From NAT127 sp034717695 (GTDB taxonomy: Bacteria > Pseudomonadota > Gammaproteobacteria > Pseudomonadales > Porticoccaceae): 64,000 nucleotides of DNA. The stretch is taken from assembly GCA_034717695.1 (NCBI GenBank), contig JAYELS010000048.1, forward strand, positions 62,001-126,000, given 5' to 3'. Position numbers and translations under genes: made by a program. Below, one piece after another: positions 50,320 to 58,301 of the stretch. A model generated the notes under the pieces. The model saw only the letters and a list, made by a program, of their open reading frames with translations, was not told the DNA's origin and made no database searches. Each line of letters starts with the position of its first letter. Position 1 is the first letter of the stretch.

Positions 50320-51927
50320 GTGCGGGATCTGGGTACCTTTGACTACGTGATCGTCGGCGCCGGCGCCGCCGGCTGCGTGCTGGCCAATCGGCTCTCCGCC
50401 GATCCGGATGTGTCCGTGCTGCTCCTCGAAGCGGGCGGCAAGGACGACTGGATCTGGATTCATATCCCGGTGGGCTATCTCTTTTGCATCAACAATCCCC
50501 GCACCGACTGGTGCTACAAGACCGAGCCGGAGCCGGGCCTCAATGGCCGCGTCATCAACTATGCCCGCGGCCGTGGTTTGGGGGGCAGCACCTCCATCAA
50601 CGCCATGATCTACATGCGCGGCCAGGCCCGGGATTATGACCAGTGGGCGCAGCTGACCGGCGATTCAGGCTGGGGCTGGGATAATGTGCTGCCCCTGTTC
50701 AAGGGCGCCGAGGATCACTGGCGCGGCGAGAGCGAATTCCACGGCGCGGGCCACGAGTGGCGGGTGGAAAGGCAGCGTCTGCGCTGGGACATTCTCGACC
50801 GCTTTGCCGTGGCGGCGCGCCAGGCGGGCATTCCCGCCAGCAGCGATTTCAACACCGGCGACAATCACGGCGTCGGCCAGTTCGAGGTCAACCAGAAGCG
50901 CGGGGTGCGCTGGAGCAGTGCCAAGGCCTTCCTGCGCCCGGTATTGCATCGCCCCAACCTCACCCTCATCACCGGGGCCCTCACGGACAGGCTGGTGATG
51001 GACGGGCGCAGGGCCGGGGGCGTGGAATTTTCAGTCAAGGGCGAACGCCTGGTGGCCCGCGGCCGGATCGAAACGGTGCTGGCTGCGGGCAGCATCGGCT
51101 CGCCGGCCATTCTCCAGCGTTCCGGGATAGGCCCCGGGGGGCTTCTCAAGGATCTGGGTATCCCGGTGGTGCTGGATGTTCCGGGCGTCGGGGCAAACCT
51201 CCAGGATCACCTGCAGTTGCGCAGTGTTTTCAAGGTGCGGGGCATCAAGACCCTCAACCGCCAGGCCAACAGCCTCTGGGGCAAGGCGTTGATGGGGCTG
51301 GAATACGCCGTGCTGCGCCGTGGCCCCCTCACCATGGCGCCGAGCCAGCTGGGGCTCTTTACCCATTCGGGCCCCGATCAACCGACCCCCGACCTGCAAT
51401 ACCATGTGCAGCCCCTGTCCCTGGACAAGTTTGGCGATCCGCTCCACGACTTTCCGGCCTTCACCGCCAGCGTCTGCAACCTGCGGCCCCGCTCCCGGGG
51501 CTGGGTGCGCATCCGCGACCGCGATCCGGCCACGGCGCCCGCCATCGCCCCCTGTTACCTCAGCGACCCCGAGGATCGCGCCAAGGCGGCGCGGGCCATT
51601 CGCCTCACCCGCCACATCGCCAGCCAGCCGGCCCTGGCGCCCTTCGGCCCGGAGGAGCACCTGCCGGGGAGCACCTTTCAGAGCGACGAGGAACTGATCC
51701 GGGCGGCGGGCAACATCGGCACCACCATCTTCCATCCGGTGGGCTCCTGCCGGATGGGTGCGGACGGGGAAGCCGTCACCGATAGCCGCCTGCGGGTGCG
51801 GGGCATCGACGGGCTCCGGGTAGTGGATGCCTCCATCATGCCCACCATCACCTCCGGCAACACCAGCTCGCCCACCCTGATGATCGCCGAGCGGGGCGCG
51901 GCGATGATACGGGAGGATCGGGGCTGA
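50320..51927 (+). CDS. GMC-family FAD oxidoreductase (alcohol/choline dehydrogenase-like)
   Basis: A 535-residue GMC flavoprotein. The FAD-binding dinucleotide loop is FDYVIVGAGAAGCVLANRL (7-25), then LLLEAG, and the GMC signature GRGLGGSTSINAMIYMRG (about 87-104). The second signature is AAGSIGSPAILQRSGIGP. The C-terminal active-site region contains FHPVGSCRMG (catalytic His) and NTSSPTLMIAERGA. Closest named types are alkanol dehydrogenase AlkJ and choline dehydrogenase. GTG at 50320 follows GGAGG. Substrate unknown. Converges with the phosphotransferase at 52066 across a repeat-bearing gap. Confidence 0.9.
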   Translation: MRDLGTFDYVIVGAGAAGCVLANRLSADPDVSVLLLEAGGKDDWIWIHIPVGYLFCINNPRTDWCYKTEPEPGLNGRVINYARGRGLGGSTSINAMIYMRGQARDYDQWAQLTGDSGWGWDNVLPLFKGAEDHWRGESEFHGAGHEWRVERQRLRWDILDRFAVAARQAGIPASSDFNTGDNHGVGQFEVNQKRGVRWSSAKAFLRPVLHRPNLTLITGALTDRLVMDGRRAGGVEFSVKGERLVARGRIETVLAAGSIGSPAILQRSGIGPGGLLKDLGIPVVLDVPGVGANLQDHLQLRSVFKVRGIKTLNRQANSLWGKALMGLEYAVLRRGPLTMAPSQLGLFTHSGPDQPTPDLQYHVQPLSLDKFGDPLHDFPAFTASVCNLRPRSRGWVRIRDRDPATAPAIAPCYLSDPEDRAKAARAIRLTRHIASQPALAPFGPEEHLPGSTFQSDEELIRAAGNIGTTIFHPVGSCRMGADGEAVTDSRLRVRGIDGLRVVDASIMPTITSGNTSSPTLMIAERGAAMIREDRG

Positions 51928-51958
51928 TTCTTCTTCTTCCGCTGCCTGGGAGTTGCAC

Positions 51959-52063
51959 GGTTCAGGTTTCAGGTTACAGGTACTCGCAGTGACACCGGGC
52001 CCTGCGCATTAAGCCTGTTAAGCGCAACGTGTTACCTGAAACCTGAAACCTGAAACCTGAACC
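51959..52063. repeat. Inverted array of TTCAGGT / ACCTGAA heptamers
   Basis: Left arm: two TTCAGGT heptamers plus a variant TACAGGT (51961-51981). Right arm: four ACCTGAA heptamers (52034-52061). The arms share a 17-bp perfect inverted repeat (51959-51975 with 52047-52063). The element fills the gap between the convergent GMC oxidoreductase and phosphotransferase genes; a fold-back structure in both transcripts is expected. Tandem heptamers explain the repeat copy difference. No target-site duplication or ORF is present. Confidence 0.8.
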
Positions 52064-52065
52064 TG

Positions 52066-53412
52066 TCACAAATGAATCCCGCCCAGGCCGCGACTGACCA
52101 CCGGGGAGGGGTAATCCTGAATCAGTTGCAGCCGCGCCCGGGTGCGGCGGTGGAAAAACTGCAGCAGGGCCGCGGTGTGTTCATCACCGCTGTCGAGTAC
52201 AAAGCGCTCCAGGGCCGCTTCACCCTCGGCGATGCTGGCCGGGCGCTTGCCCAGCAGCTCCGCCATGCCCGCCAGTTCCAGTTCCTCGATCGCCGCGCCC
52301 AGTTGATCGGCGCGGCGGGCGTAATGGGCGAGGGACAGGGCCGGGTGCTGGCGGAAGAAGCCGCCCATGTCCGGCAAGGCCTCGCACTGCGCCACCAGGT
52401 CCGCCAGGGCGTCGCCGTGGGGGGATGACCGCTCCGCCAGCACGGGGGCGGGTTCGAGGCTGATACCCAGCGCCTCCGCCATGGCCTGCAGGGCGCAGCG
52501 GGTGCCGGACAACCCCCAGGACAGGTATTCCACAAAGGCGGGGTGGGGCTTGATGGTGCGCAGGCTCGGGCCGGAGATCATCGGCACCGCGATAAATTGC
52601 AGCACCGAATAATAATTGATGGTGTCCACATCCAGGGCTTCCCCCGAACAGCGGGCGTAGTGGGCAAAAACCTGGGGAAGATTGCCGGTGGGCTCGTTGG
52701 TGTCCCGTACCCGCAGGGAGGCGAGATCGAACATCGGGTCGCCGATGCGGGCCATCTCCAGGTCGAAAATACAGGTCAGGGCGCCCTTGTGGTGGAGGAA
52801 TTGCGGGGCATCGCCGATCAGGAAGCAGCGCCTGTTGCGACCTGTCGGCACGTTGCGGTGCAGCCAGCGGCGCACAAACTCCACCAGGGGGTCGGGGCCG
52901 GTCTTGTTGTCGAGGTAGGTTTTTTCCGCCATCCGCAGATAGGCGAGGGCGTTGTCATCCTCGCCGCCGTGCAGCACCAGCCCCGCCTCGACAAAGGGCG
53001 CGATATCGAGGCGGTGGATATCCGCCATGATCGCCACGTAGTCCTCCACCAGGGGCAGCAGGGCCGGGTCGATCTCGGCCCCGGCGTAGGGCTCCCCCGG
53101 CACATTTTCCATGACGATGGCCCGGGGGTTGTCACACCAGCCGTACACCCTGGGCACCGGGATGCCGTTGGCGAAGAGTATCTGCAGGATGCGCATTTCC
53201 ATATCGAGGGGCTGGGTTTCGAGCCCCGCGCCCCGCTCCCCCCGCACATGGAGGCGCAGGGCGGAGCCATCCTCCAGGGAGACATCGACATTCCAGGACG
53301 GACGCCAGCGGGGCAGTTGTTCGATGCGGGTGACGGTGCCGCCGAGGTGGGCGACTATCCACTGCTGGATGCCGGCGGTGTCCGGATCCCGGGGGGCGTT
53401 TTCTTGGGTCAT
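52066..53412 (-). CDS. APH-like phosphotransferase family protein (paralogue of the 33.5-kb gene)
   Basis: A 448-residue protein with aminoglycoside-phosphotransferase-type fold. It shows WNVDVSLEDGSALRLHVRGE, then IPVPRVYGWCDNPRAIVMENVPG, and FDLEMARIGDPMFDLASLRVRD. As in the protein at 33537, the catalytic loop is shortened: IGDAPQFLHH in place of HGDxxxxN, His being replaced by Ile and Asn by Gln. Similar length, order of motifs and C-terminal helical domain (LERFVLDSGDEHTAALLQFFHR) support paralogy. ATG at 53412. No partner operon gene on this strand. Confidence 0.75.
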   Translation of the reverse strand: MTQENAPRDPDTAGIQQWIVAHLGGTVTRIEQLPRWRPSWNVDVSLEDGSALRLHVRGERGAGLETQPLDMEMRILQILFANGIPVPRVYGWCDNPRAIVMENVPGEPYAGAEIDPALLPLVEDYVAIMADIHRLDIAPFVEAGLVLHGGEDDNALAYLRMAEKTYLDNKTGPDPLVEFVRRWLHRNVPTGRNRRCFLIGDAPQFLHHKGALTCIFDLEMARIGDPMFDLASLRVRDTNEPTGNLPQVFAHYARCSGEALDVDTINYYSVLQFIAVPMISGPSLRTIKPHPAFVEYLSWGLSGTRCALQAMAEALGISLEPAPVLAERSSPHGDALADLVAQCEALPDMGGFFRQHPALSLAHYARRADQLGAAIEELELAGMAELLGKRPASIAEGEAALERFVLDSGDEHTAALLQFFHRRTRARLQLIQDYPSPVVSRGLGGIHL

Positions 53413-53523
53413 GGTGTGCTGGCCGATAGGTTGGTTGAGGCGCCATGGTCACCAGTCTCGTCCACGGGATCAAGCTCGGCCGCCATCTTCGAGTGCCCGG
53501 GGGGTATTGCCGAGTGTCGGTTT

Positions 53524-53556
53524 GGGTGCGGGGTGCGGGGGGCAGGGGGCAGGGGG
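53524..53556 (+). repeat. G-rich run array (potential G-quadruplex) in intergenic region
   Basis: Five runs of three to six G separated by TGC or CA (GGGtgcGGGGtgcG6caG5caG5) lie in the 297-bp non-coding gap 53413-53709, upstream of the phosphotransferase on the opposite (template) strand. Nothing else resembling a gene is seen in this gap. Confidence 0.5.
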
Positions 53557-53709
53557 CGATGGATCGGACGGATGGATTAGCGGTGGTGCTTTGGCGGTTC
53601 GGCGGCCTTTGTCGCGGTGTTTGGCAAGAGCACGGGAAGGATCCCGGCGGTCTACCGGGCGCGCGGCTGTTGACGACGGGCGCTGACCAGCACCGGGGTG
53701 CCGGTGCGG

Positions 53710-54030
53710 TCAGTAGTCCTCCAGCCCGTAGAGGGAATCCGACTCGATGCTGGACAGGGGGTCGTCGAACAGCTCGGGGTTGAACTGGCGATCCGGGTCG
53801 AGACTGTCGTCGTCGCCGGCTTCGTCGTAGGACAGCCGCCAGTCCTCCGGGGCCTCGGCGGGCAGCACCACCATCTGCATCCAGGTGTCGAAATCGAATT
53901 CGTCCACCGAGCCGTCCTCGTACTGCACCTCGATGGTGGCGGCGGCTTCGTCCACCGCGACCACTTCGAACAGTACGTCCTCGACGGCGTCCTGGTACCA
54001 CTCGTTGATGACCGGAATCTGTTTTGCCAT
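53710..54030 (-). CDS. DUF6763-like small acidic protein
   Basis: A 106-residue acidic protein of the type AKQIPVINEWYQDAVEDVLF, EVVAVDEAAATIEVQYEDGS, VDEFDFDTWMQMVVLPAEAPED, resembling the small conserved proteins annotated as DUF6763. Probably cytoplasmic, with a C-terminal Asp/Ser-rich tail. No function is known. ATG at 54030 with GGGAGA upstream. Divergent from nagZ. Confidence 0.7.
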   Translation of the reverse strand: MAKQIPVINEWYQDAVEDVLFEVVAVDEAAATIEVQYEDGSVDEFDFDTWMQMVVLPAEAPEDWRLSYDEAGDDDSLDPDRQFNPELFDDPLSSIESDSLYGLEDY

Positions 54031-54379
54031 GGCGAATCTCCCGCGTGAACCTGTGGAGCCAACATAGCACCACCGGGAGGGGCGTTGTAGTGCCGGCGGT
54101 CCCGGCAGGTAGCTGTAGCTGCCACCTGCGACTCAGGTGGCCCGGCAACAGTCGCCGCTAACTGGCTTGATTTTCGATGGTTTCCGGTGGTTGCCGGCGC
54201 GGGGTTAAGACTCGGTCGGCATATCCGCCACTGTCGACATGAACAATTTATCTAAAGCCGGGCCTTTACAACGCCCGGGTTGACATTGGTTGCCACGGTT
54301 TTTACTGTCCCCGCTCGTTGTCGCGGCGTCGCCGCGATTCATCCATCCAGGCTTGCGCCTGCCCACCAGGATTTTTCCG
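54031..54379. other. Intergenic region between the DUF6763-like gene and nagZ
   Basis: 349 bp without a gene. It contains two GC-rich hairpins, TGCCGG-CGGTC-CCGGCA (54091-54107) and GCCACCTG-CGACT-CAGGTGGC (54121-54141), neither with a T tract. A good promoter for nagZ lies at 54280-54308. I see no sORF or tRNA here. Confidence 0.6.
54280..54308 (+). promoter_or_regulatory. Promoter of the nagZ-mscS-mtnP operon
   Basis: A perfect -35 TTGACA (54280-54285) and a weak -10 TACTGT (54303-54308) with 17-bp spacing, 71 nt before the nagZ ATG. Confidence 0.55.
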
Positions 54380-55390
54380 ATGACTGCCGGTCCCCTGATG
54401 CTGGATCTGGAGGGCACCAGCCTCTCCGCCGAGGACAAAGCCCTGTTGCGCCACCCGAACGTGGGGGGCGTGATCTACTTTGCCCGCAATGTGGAGTCCC
54501 CCGAGCAGGTTCTGGCCCTGTCCCGGGAGATCGCCGCCATTCGCCCCGAGCTGCTCATCGCCGTCGACCAGGAGGGGGGGCGGGTGCAGCGTTTTCGCGC
54601 GGGGTTCACCCCCCTGCCGCCGATGCAGCGGCTCGGCGATCATTTCGTCGCCGAGCCGGAGGCGGGCGCCGCGCTGCTGCGGGACTGCGGCTGGCTGATG
54701 GCGGCGGAGGTGCTGGCGGTGGGGGTGGATTTCAGCTTCGCCCCGGTGCTCGACCTGGACCGGGAGCACTGCGCGGTGATTGCCAACCGCGCCTTCAGCG
54801 ACGATCCCCATGTTGCCGCCGCCGCGGCGCGGCACTTTATCGATGGCATGCACGGGGCGGGCATGGCGGCCACCGGCAAGCACTTCCCGGGCCACGGCGG
54901 GGTGCGGGGGGACAGCCACCTGGAGACCCCCTTTGACCACAGGGATCTGGCGGCCCTGGAGGCCCGGGACCTGGTGCCATTCCGCGCCCTGGCCCCGGAG
55001 CTCGACGGGGTGATGCCGGCCCATATTGTCTTTCCGGCGGTGGATGGGGACTGCGTGGGATTCTCCCGCCGCTGGTTGCGGGACATTCTCCGGGCAGACC
55101 TGGGTTTTGACGGGGTGATCTTCAGCGACGACCTGTCCATGAAGGGCGCCGACCACGCCGGGGACTACGCCCGCAAGACCTCGCTGGCCCTGGCGGCGGG
55201 CTGCGACATGGTGCTGGTGTGCAATGACCGGCCCGGGGCGCTTTCGGTGATCGAGTGCCTCGACCGGCTGAACCCCCCGCCCTCGCCGCGCCTGGCCAGG
55301 ATGAAGGCGCGGCGCACCTGGGACTGGGCCGGGCTGCAAGCAGACCCCCGGCGCCTTGCCATCCAGCGGCGCCTGGAGGCCCTGGCATGA
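54380..55390 (+). CDS. nagZ: Beta-N-acetylhexosaminidase NagZ
   Basis: Cytoplasmic glycoside hydrolase family 3 enzyme removing N-acetylglucosamine from anhydro-muropeptides in cell-wall recycling, and thereby producing the inducers of AmpC beta-lactamase in species having AmpR. The 336-residue protein shows MLDLEGTSLSAEDKALL, AVDQEGGRVQRF, the GH3 signature GKHFPGHGGVRGDSH (with Asp178 and His180 of the general acid/base dyad) and the nucleophile Asp250 in GVIFSDDLSMKGA. The ATG at 54380 (AGGA upstream) is preferred; the frame extends 30 codons upstream. It overlaps the MscS gene by 4 nt. Confidence 0.96.
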   Translation: MTAGPLMLDLEGTSLSAEDKALLRHPNVGGVIYFARNVESPEQVLALSREIAAIRPELLIAVDQEGGRVQRFRAGFTPLPPMQRLGDHFVAEPEAGAALLRDCGWLMAAEVLAVGVDFSFAPVLDLDREHCAVIANRAFSDDPHVAAAAARHFIDGMHGAGMAATGKHFPGHGGVRGDSHLETPFDHRDLAALEARDLVPFRALAPELDGVMPAHIVFPAVDGDCVGFSRRWLRDILRADLGFDGVIFSDDLSMKGADHAGDYARKTSLALAAGCDMVLVCNDRPGALSVIECLDRLNPPPSPRLARMKARRTWDWAGLQADPRRLAIQRRLEALA

Positions 55391-56502
55391 AGGCATTCGA
55401 GAGCTGGGTCGCGGGGGTGCTGGGTAGCGATGCGGTGCTGTGGGTGGAGATTTTCCTGCTGGTCTTCGCGTCCCTCACCTTGGGCTATGTGGTCAACCGG
55501 GTGATCCTCGCCCTCGAAAGCCGCGCCCGCCGGACCCGCACCGTGTGGGATGACGCCCTGCTGGAGGCCTGCCGCAAACCCGCCGTGTGGCTGGTGTGGA
55601 TTCTCGGCACCAACATCGCCGTGGGGCTGGCGGTGCGGCGGATCGGCTCGGAGTGGTACGAGCTGATTCTCCAGGGCAACAAGGTGGCGGTGGTGTTCCT
55701 CATCACCTTGTTTCTGGTCAACCTGGTGAAGCGGGTGGAGGCCAACCTGGTCAACCCCGACTATGTGTCCGAACCCATGGACGAAACCACGGTGCGCGCC
55801 ATCGGCAAGTTGCTCCGCGCCACGGTGATCATCACCGCCGGATTGATCGTGCTGCAGCTCTTTGGCTACAGCATTTCCGGGGTGCTGGCCTTTGGCGGCA
55901 TCGGCGGCCTCGCGGTGGGTTTTGCCGCCAAGGATCTGCTCGCCAACTTTTTCGGCGGGCTGATGATCTACCTGGACAGGCCGTTCTCGGTGGGGGACTG
56001 GGTGCGCTCCCCGGACCAGGAGATCGAGGGCACGGTGGAGGATATCGGCTGGCGCCTCACCCGCATCCGCACCTTTGACAAGCGGCCGCTTTACATTCCC
56101 AATGCGGTGTTCAACACCATTGCCCTGGAAAATCCCTCCCGCATGCTCAACCGGCGGATCTTTGAAACCGTCGGGGTGCGCTACGACGATATCGACCGGG
56201 TCAAGGCCATTGTCGACGACATCCGCGCCATGCTGCGCAGCCATGACGAGATCGACCAAAATCAGACCCTGATCGTCAACTTCAACCGCTTCGCCCCCTC
56301 GTCCCTGGACATCATGGTGTACTGCTTCACCCGCACCATCCAGTGGGTGCGGTTCCACGAGGTCAAGGAGGATGTCCTGCTCAACATCGCCGCCATCATT
56401 GCCCGCCACGGGGCCGAGGTGGCCTATCCCACCTCCACCGTGCACCTCCCCGAGGCGCCCTTTGCCGTGCCGGGAAGCGCCCCGGCGGAGCCGTCGTCGT
56501 GA
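55387..56502 (+). CDS. MscS-family mechanosensitive channel
   Basis: 371-residue small-conductance mechanosensitive channel-type protein. Three or four membrane segments in the first 180 residues (for example EIFLLVFASLTLGYVVNRVI) are followed by the pore helix GIGGLAVGFAAKDLLANFFG, conserved in MscS TM3. The cytoplasmic beta domain then has RPFSVGDWVRSPDQEIEGTVEDIGWRLTRIRTFD-like sequence and the IPNAVFNT motif. The ATG is within ATGA at the nagZ stop; the stop overlaps the mtnP GTG by 4 nt. Coupling of an osmotic valve to cell-wall recycling genes fits envelope stress. Confidence 0.92.
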   Translation: MKAFESWVAGVLGSDAVLWVEIFLLVFASLTLGYVVNRVILALESRARRTRTVWDDALLEACRKPAVWLVWILGTNIAVGLAVRRIGSEWYELILQGNKVAVVFLITLFLVNLVKRVEANLVNPDYVSEPMDETTVRAIGKLLRATVIITAGLIVLQLFGYSISGVLAFGGIGGLAVGFAAKDLLANFFGGLMIYLDRPFSVGDWVRSPDQEIEGTVEDIGWRLTRIRTFDKRPLYIPNAVFNTIALENPSRMLNRRIFETVGVRYDDIDRVKAIVDDIRAMLRSHDEIDQNQTLIVNFNRFAPSSLDIMVYCFTRTIQWVRFHEVKEDVLLNIAAIIARHGAEVAYPTSTVHLPEAPFAVPGSAPAEPSS

Positions 56503-57242
56503 AGAGGCTGGGGTTGATCGGCGGCACGGCCCTGGAGCACCTGGCCCTGGACGAGCCGCGCCGGCGTGCGGTGGAGACTCCCTGGGGGGCGCCCTCGGCG
56601 CCGCTGACCCTGGGTCGGCTCGATGGCCTTGACATCGTCTGGCTCAATCGCCATGGCGACCATCACCGGATCCCCCCCCACCGGGTGAACTACCGGGCCA
56701 ATATCGCCGCCCTCGCCGCGGAGGGGGTGGACGGGGTCATCGCCCTCAACGCCGTGGGTGGCATCACCCCGGCCATGACCCCGGGCAGCCTGGTGCTGCC
56801 CCACCAGTTGATCGACTACAGCTGGGGCCGCGCCCAGAGTTTTTGCGACGGGGACGATCAGCCGGTGGCCCATGTGGATTTCACCCATCCCTATGACCGG
56901 GACCTGCGCCAGGGCCTGCTGGTCGCCGCCCGGGGGGCCGGGCTCGCCCTGGTCGATGGCGCCGTGCACGGCGTGGTGCAGGGCCCCCGGCTGGAGACCG
57001 CGGCGGAGATTGTGCGTCTGGAGCGGGACGGCTGCGATATCGTCGGCATGACGGGTATGCCGGAGGCGGGACTGGCGCGGGAGCGGGGTATTCCCTACGC
57101 CGCCCTGGCGGTGGTGGTGAACCCGGCGGCGGGCAAGAGCGATCGCCTGATCAGCCTCGACGAGATCGGCCGGGTGATGGCGGCGGCCACGCCGCGCCTC
57201 TTGGCGCTGCTCGGGGCGTTTGCCGCCGGCGCGGTGGGCTGA
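56499..57242 (+). CDS. mtnP: S-methyl-5'-thioinosine phosphorylase
   Basis: Phosphorolyses S-methyl-5'-thioinosine (after adenosine deamination of methylthioadenosine) to hypoxanthine and methylthioribose 1-phosphate in the methionine salvage route known from Pseudomonas. The 247-residue PNP-family protein shows LGLIGGTALEH, NRHGDHHRIPPHRVNYRANIAAL, GGITPAMTPGSLVLPHQLID, and IVGMTGMPEAGLARE. The location directly after nagZ/mscS matches the gammaproteobacterial MTIP gene. GTG at 56499 overlaps the MscS stop (GTGA). MTA phosphorylase specificity is the alternative. Confidence 0.85.
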   Translation: MKRLGLIGGTALEHLALDEPRRRAVETPWGAPSAPLTLGRLDGLDIVWLNRHGDHHRIPPHRVNYRANIAALAAEGVDGVIALNAVGGITPAMTPGSLVLPHQLIDYSWGRAQSFCDGDDQPVAHVDFTHPYDRDLRQGLLVAARGAGLALVDGAVHGVVQGPRLETAAEIVRLERDGCDIVGMTGMPEAGLARERGIPYAALAVVVNPAAGKSDRLISLDEIGRVMAAATPRLLALLGAFAAGAVG

Positions 57243-57261
57243 AGGGCGCGCCGCCCGCCCC

Positions 57262-58287
57262 TCAATCCCTCGGCTCGTCCCCCTCGGGGGGCATGTCCTC
57301 GATGCCTGCTTCCTCGGCACCCTCATCCAGCAACGGTCCGGCGTCGTCCCCCGCCGCTTCATCCCCGGGCAGCTGGTAGGGCACCACCCGGACCAGCGCG
57401 CCCAGGCGGGGATGGTCCAGGTAGTGCAGCTCACGGCTGTTGATGATCTGGGCGTGTTCCAGCACATCCAGATCCACCAAGGTCTGGGTGGGAGGCGGCG
57501 CGGATTGCTGCGCCGGCTGAAGACCTTCGTCGCCGTCATCCAGGGCAAAAAAAGCCGGCAGGGCCTTGCGGGGCGGTGCGGGCGGCAATGGCAGGGTGGG
57601 CCATTGGATGGCGGCGGACGCGGGTTGCGCAGCCGCTGCGGTCTCGCTGCCAGGGGCGGTGGCGGTGCCGAAACGGGGCCGCCACAGGCGGGTGGCCACA
57701 TTGATATGGCCGTCGTTGCCCCGGTAGATCCGAAGGCTGCCCTCCAGCTCATGGTGTTGACCCAGGGGCCGGCCGCCCCGCACCACTACCCAGGGGCTGG
57801 CGCTGGCGGAGTCCAGGGTCTGGCGCCAGGCCTGGTGGTAGAGCACCTGGTAGGTGCCGCCGCCGAGGGCCCGGGCCTCGCCGGCGAGCAGGCGCTCCCC
57901 CGGTTCGAGGCTGACATAGGGCAGGGGTTCACGGGGGTTGCGCCAGCGCAGTTGCGATTCCGGCACCATGGCTCGGTAGAGGCGGAGGTCCTCCGGGGAG
58001 AGGTGGGCGAGCTGCGCCGGGTCCACCACCGGATCCCTGGCGTCGAGGAAGATGCGGTTGTCCGGGTAGGCGGGGCGCACCGATTTGAGGTTGGCCTCCG
58101 CCCTGTAGGGATCGCTCTGGGCAAAGACGATGACTTCCACCTGGTACCAGGGGCTGTCCTCGGCGATTGCGGCGCCGACCGGGGTCAGGGCGACCCAGAG
58201 GGCGGCCAGGAGCCGGGTGACGGCCCGCGCCGGGCGGCCCGGGGCGTTGTCTGGGTTGGCGAGGGTGGGAATTGTGTCCATTGTCAT
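57262..58287 (-). CDS. csiV: CsiV family cell-wall-associated protein
   Basis: A 341-residue exported protein with N-terminal signal (about 24-43; VTRLLAALWVALTPVGAAIA), then the diagnostic WYQVEVIVFAQSDP, a PLPYVSL segment, VLYHQAWRQTL and the end VDLDVLEHAQIINSRELHYLDHPRLGALVRVVPYQ, which are features of the CsiV family; in Vibrio CsiV binds peptidoglycan and is required for the PBP1A-LpoA pathway. An acidic C-terminal tail is present. The ATG at 58287 (or 58281) is 14 nt downstream of the mfd stop, so co-transcription with mfd is likely. Confidence 0.85.
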   Translation of the reverse strand: MTMDTIPTLANPDNAPGRPARAVTRLLAALWVALTPVGAAIAEDSPWYQVEVIVFAQSDPYRAEANLKSVRPAYPDNRIFLDARDPVVDPAQLAHLSPEDLRLYRAMVPESQLRWRNPREPLPYVSLEPGERLLAGEARALGGGTYQVLYHQAWRQTLDSASASPWVVVRGGRPLGQHHELEGSLRIYRGNDGHINVATRLWRPRFGTATAPGSETAAAAQPASAAIQWPTLPLPPAPPRKALPAFFALDDGDEGLQPAQQSAPPPTQTLVDLDVLEHAQIINSRELHYLDHPRLGALVRVVPYQLPGDEAAGDDAGPLLDEGAEEAGIEDMPPEGDEPRD

Positions 58288-58301
58288 CCGATGGGGCCTG
58301 A

